Of a stretch of 15,110 bases of DNA, positions 14,574-15,110 are shown in pieces. The stretch lies in NCBI GenBank assembly GCA_017542915.1, contig JAFXWI010000005.1, positions 1 to 15,110 on the forward strand. Direction: 5' to 3'. Both the position numbers and the translations under genes were made by a program. The notes under the pieces were generated by a model, which saw nothing but the letters and a program-made list of their open reading frames with translations, made no database searches and was not told where the DNA came from. Position 1 is the stretch's first letter. Every line of letters starts with the position of its first letter. This stretch comes from Paludibacteraceae bacterium. Lineage in GTDB: Bacteria > Bacteroidota > Bacteroidia > Bacteroidales > Paludibacteraceae.

Positions 14574-15110
14574 GCGTTCACTTTCTCTAATTTCGCATGT
14601 GTCAGAAGCAGCGTTTTGGTACCTTGGGTATCGAAGCGTATCTCTATCTTGTCGTTCTCCGTCACTTCATCGCGATAGACCCGCACGACCGTACCTAAAC
14701 CGAAGACGCGATGCGTCACGCGGTCATCGGGAGCAAAAAGACCACTTTGCTGACTGACCGCTGCACTGACGGATCGCATAGCTGACAGACCGCTCTCAGG
14801 GCTGACGGACGGATTTGCCGTGTAATGAGGTCTATATTCTGTCAGCGGTCTTACCGCGGTCTGTATCCTGTCAGGCGAAGCCGGTCTGGATAGCTCCATA
14901 TACTGGCGGTCTATATCCTTGAGGAAACGGCTCGGGGAGTTGAAGGCGATCTGTCCGTTACGGAACCGCTGGCGGGCAAAAGAGAGGTAACAACGCTCCA
15001 TAGCACGCGTGATAGCCACATAGAGCAGACGGCGTTCTTCCTCTATCTCGGACGGCTTGACGCAGAACTGAGAGGGGAAGAGGTTCTCTTCCAAACCGAC
15101 GACGAACACA
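14570..15110 (-). CDS. uvrD: UvrD/PcrA superfamily 1 DNA helicase, C-terminal part (5' end outside window)
   Basis: About 179 C-terminal residues are visible. VVGLEENLFPS followed by EEERRLLYVAITRA is motif V-VI of UvrD/PcrA/Rep 3'-5' DNA helicases, which act in DNA repair and replication-fork clearing. A variable linker then leads to a C-terminal Tudor-like domain, DDRVTHRVFGLGTVVRVYRD, as found in PcrA and UvrD where it contacts RNA polymerase. The linker (about 14740-14890) is rich in Ser, Arg and Pro and is made from a DNA stretch with repeated CTGACNGACCG-like words. The stop, TAG on the minus strand at 14572-14570, overlaps the CHR gene end. No terminator hairpin is visible between them. 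Confidence 0.9.
   Translation of the reverse strand, partial: VFVVGLEENLFPSQFCVKPSEIEEERRLLYVAITRAMERCYLSFARQRFRNGQIAFNSPSRFLKDIDRQYMELSRPASPDRIQTAVRPLTEYRPHYTANPSVSPESGLSAMRSVSAAVSQQSGLFAPDDRVTHRVFGLGTVVRVYRDEVTENDKIEIRFDTQGTKTLLLTHAKLEKVNA

Overview
The window looks like the chromosome of a Bacteroidales-type member of the Bacteroidota, probably a gut or related uncultured lineage. Supporting signs: several promoters fit the Bacteroidota pattern TTTG, about 20 bases, TAnnTTTG; there are no clear Shine-Dalgarno sequences; one secreted protein ends in a C-terminal segment like those on type IX-exported Bacteroidales proteins; and there is an ExbB/ExbD operon with two ExbD genes and a small membrane protein of the kind seen in Bacteroidales.

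Layout. (1) 1-592, minus: 5' part of prmC (release-factor glutamine methyltransferase), cut by the window edge and divergent from (2) a tightly packed plus-strand series, 671-8074: ribD (riboflavin synthesis), a secreted thioredoxin-like protein, an NhaP2/CvrA-type K+/H+ antiporter, a long NAD-dependent epimerase-like protein, a DEAD-box RNA helicase and a secreted SGNH acetylesterase of the rhamnogalacturonan type. Gaps are at most 38 bases, so this could be one operon of unrelated functions. (3) 8075-9703, minus: a secreted Ig-like protein meeting the esterase stop to stop inside a hairpin. (4) 9837-12258, minus: exbB, membrane protein, exbD, exbD, ending at a clear hairpin plus T-tract terminator. 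(5) A tRNA-Ser(GGA) gene on the minus strand upstream of exbB, with a structured GC-rich leader between them. (6) 12807-14573, plus: udk (uridine kinase) and two half-size CHR (chromate-type) transporters. (7) 14570-15110, minus: C-terminal part of a UvrD/PcrA helicase.

The most unusual feature is not a gene. About a dozen short tandem repeats with a 7-base period (one with a 15-base unit) lie between genes, across start and stop codons and inside reading frames as surface-loop or linker peptides. In ribD the coding copies carry a C exactly where the uniform repeat would create a stop codon, while a related copy after the first transporter gene supplies that gene's stop. A 35-base GC-rich hairpin element is also present in both prmC and ribD. 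No CRISPR array, insertion sequence, prophage or recognisable defence system is present. I do not see a convincing new multi-gene system; the repeats are the best candidate for something under-described.
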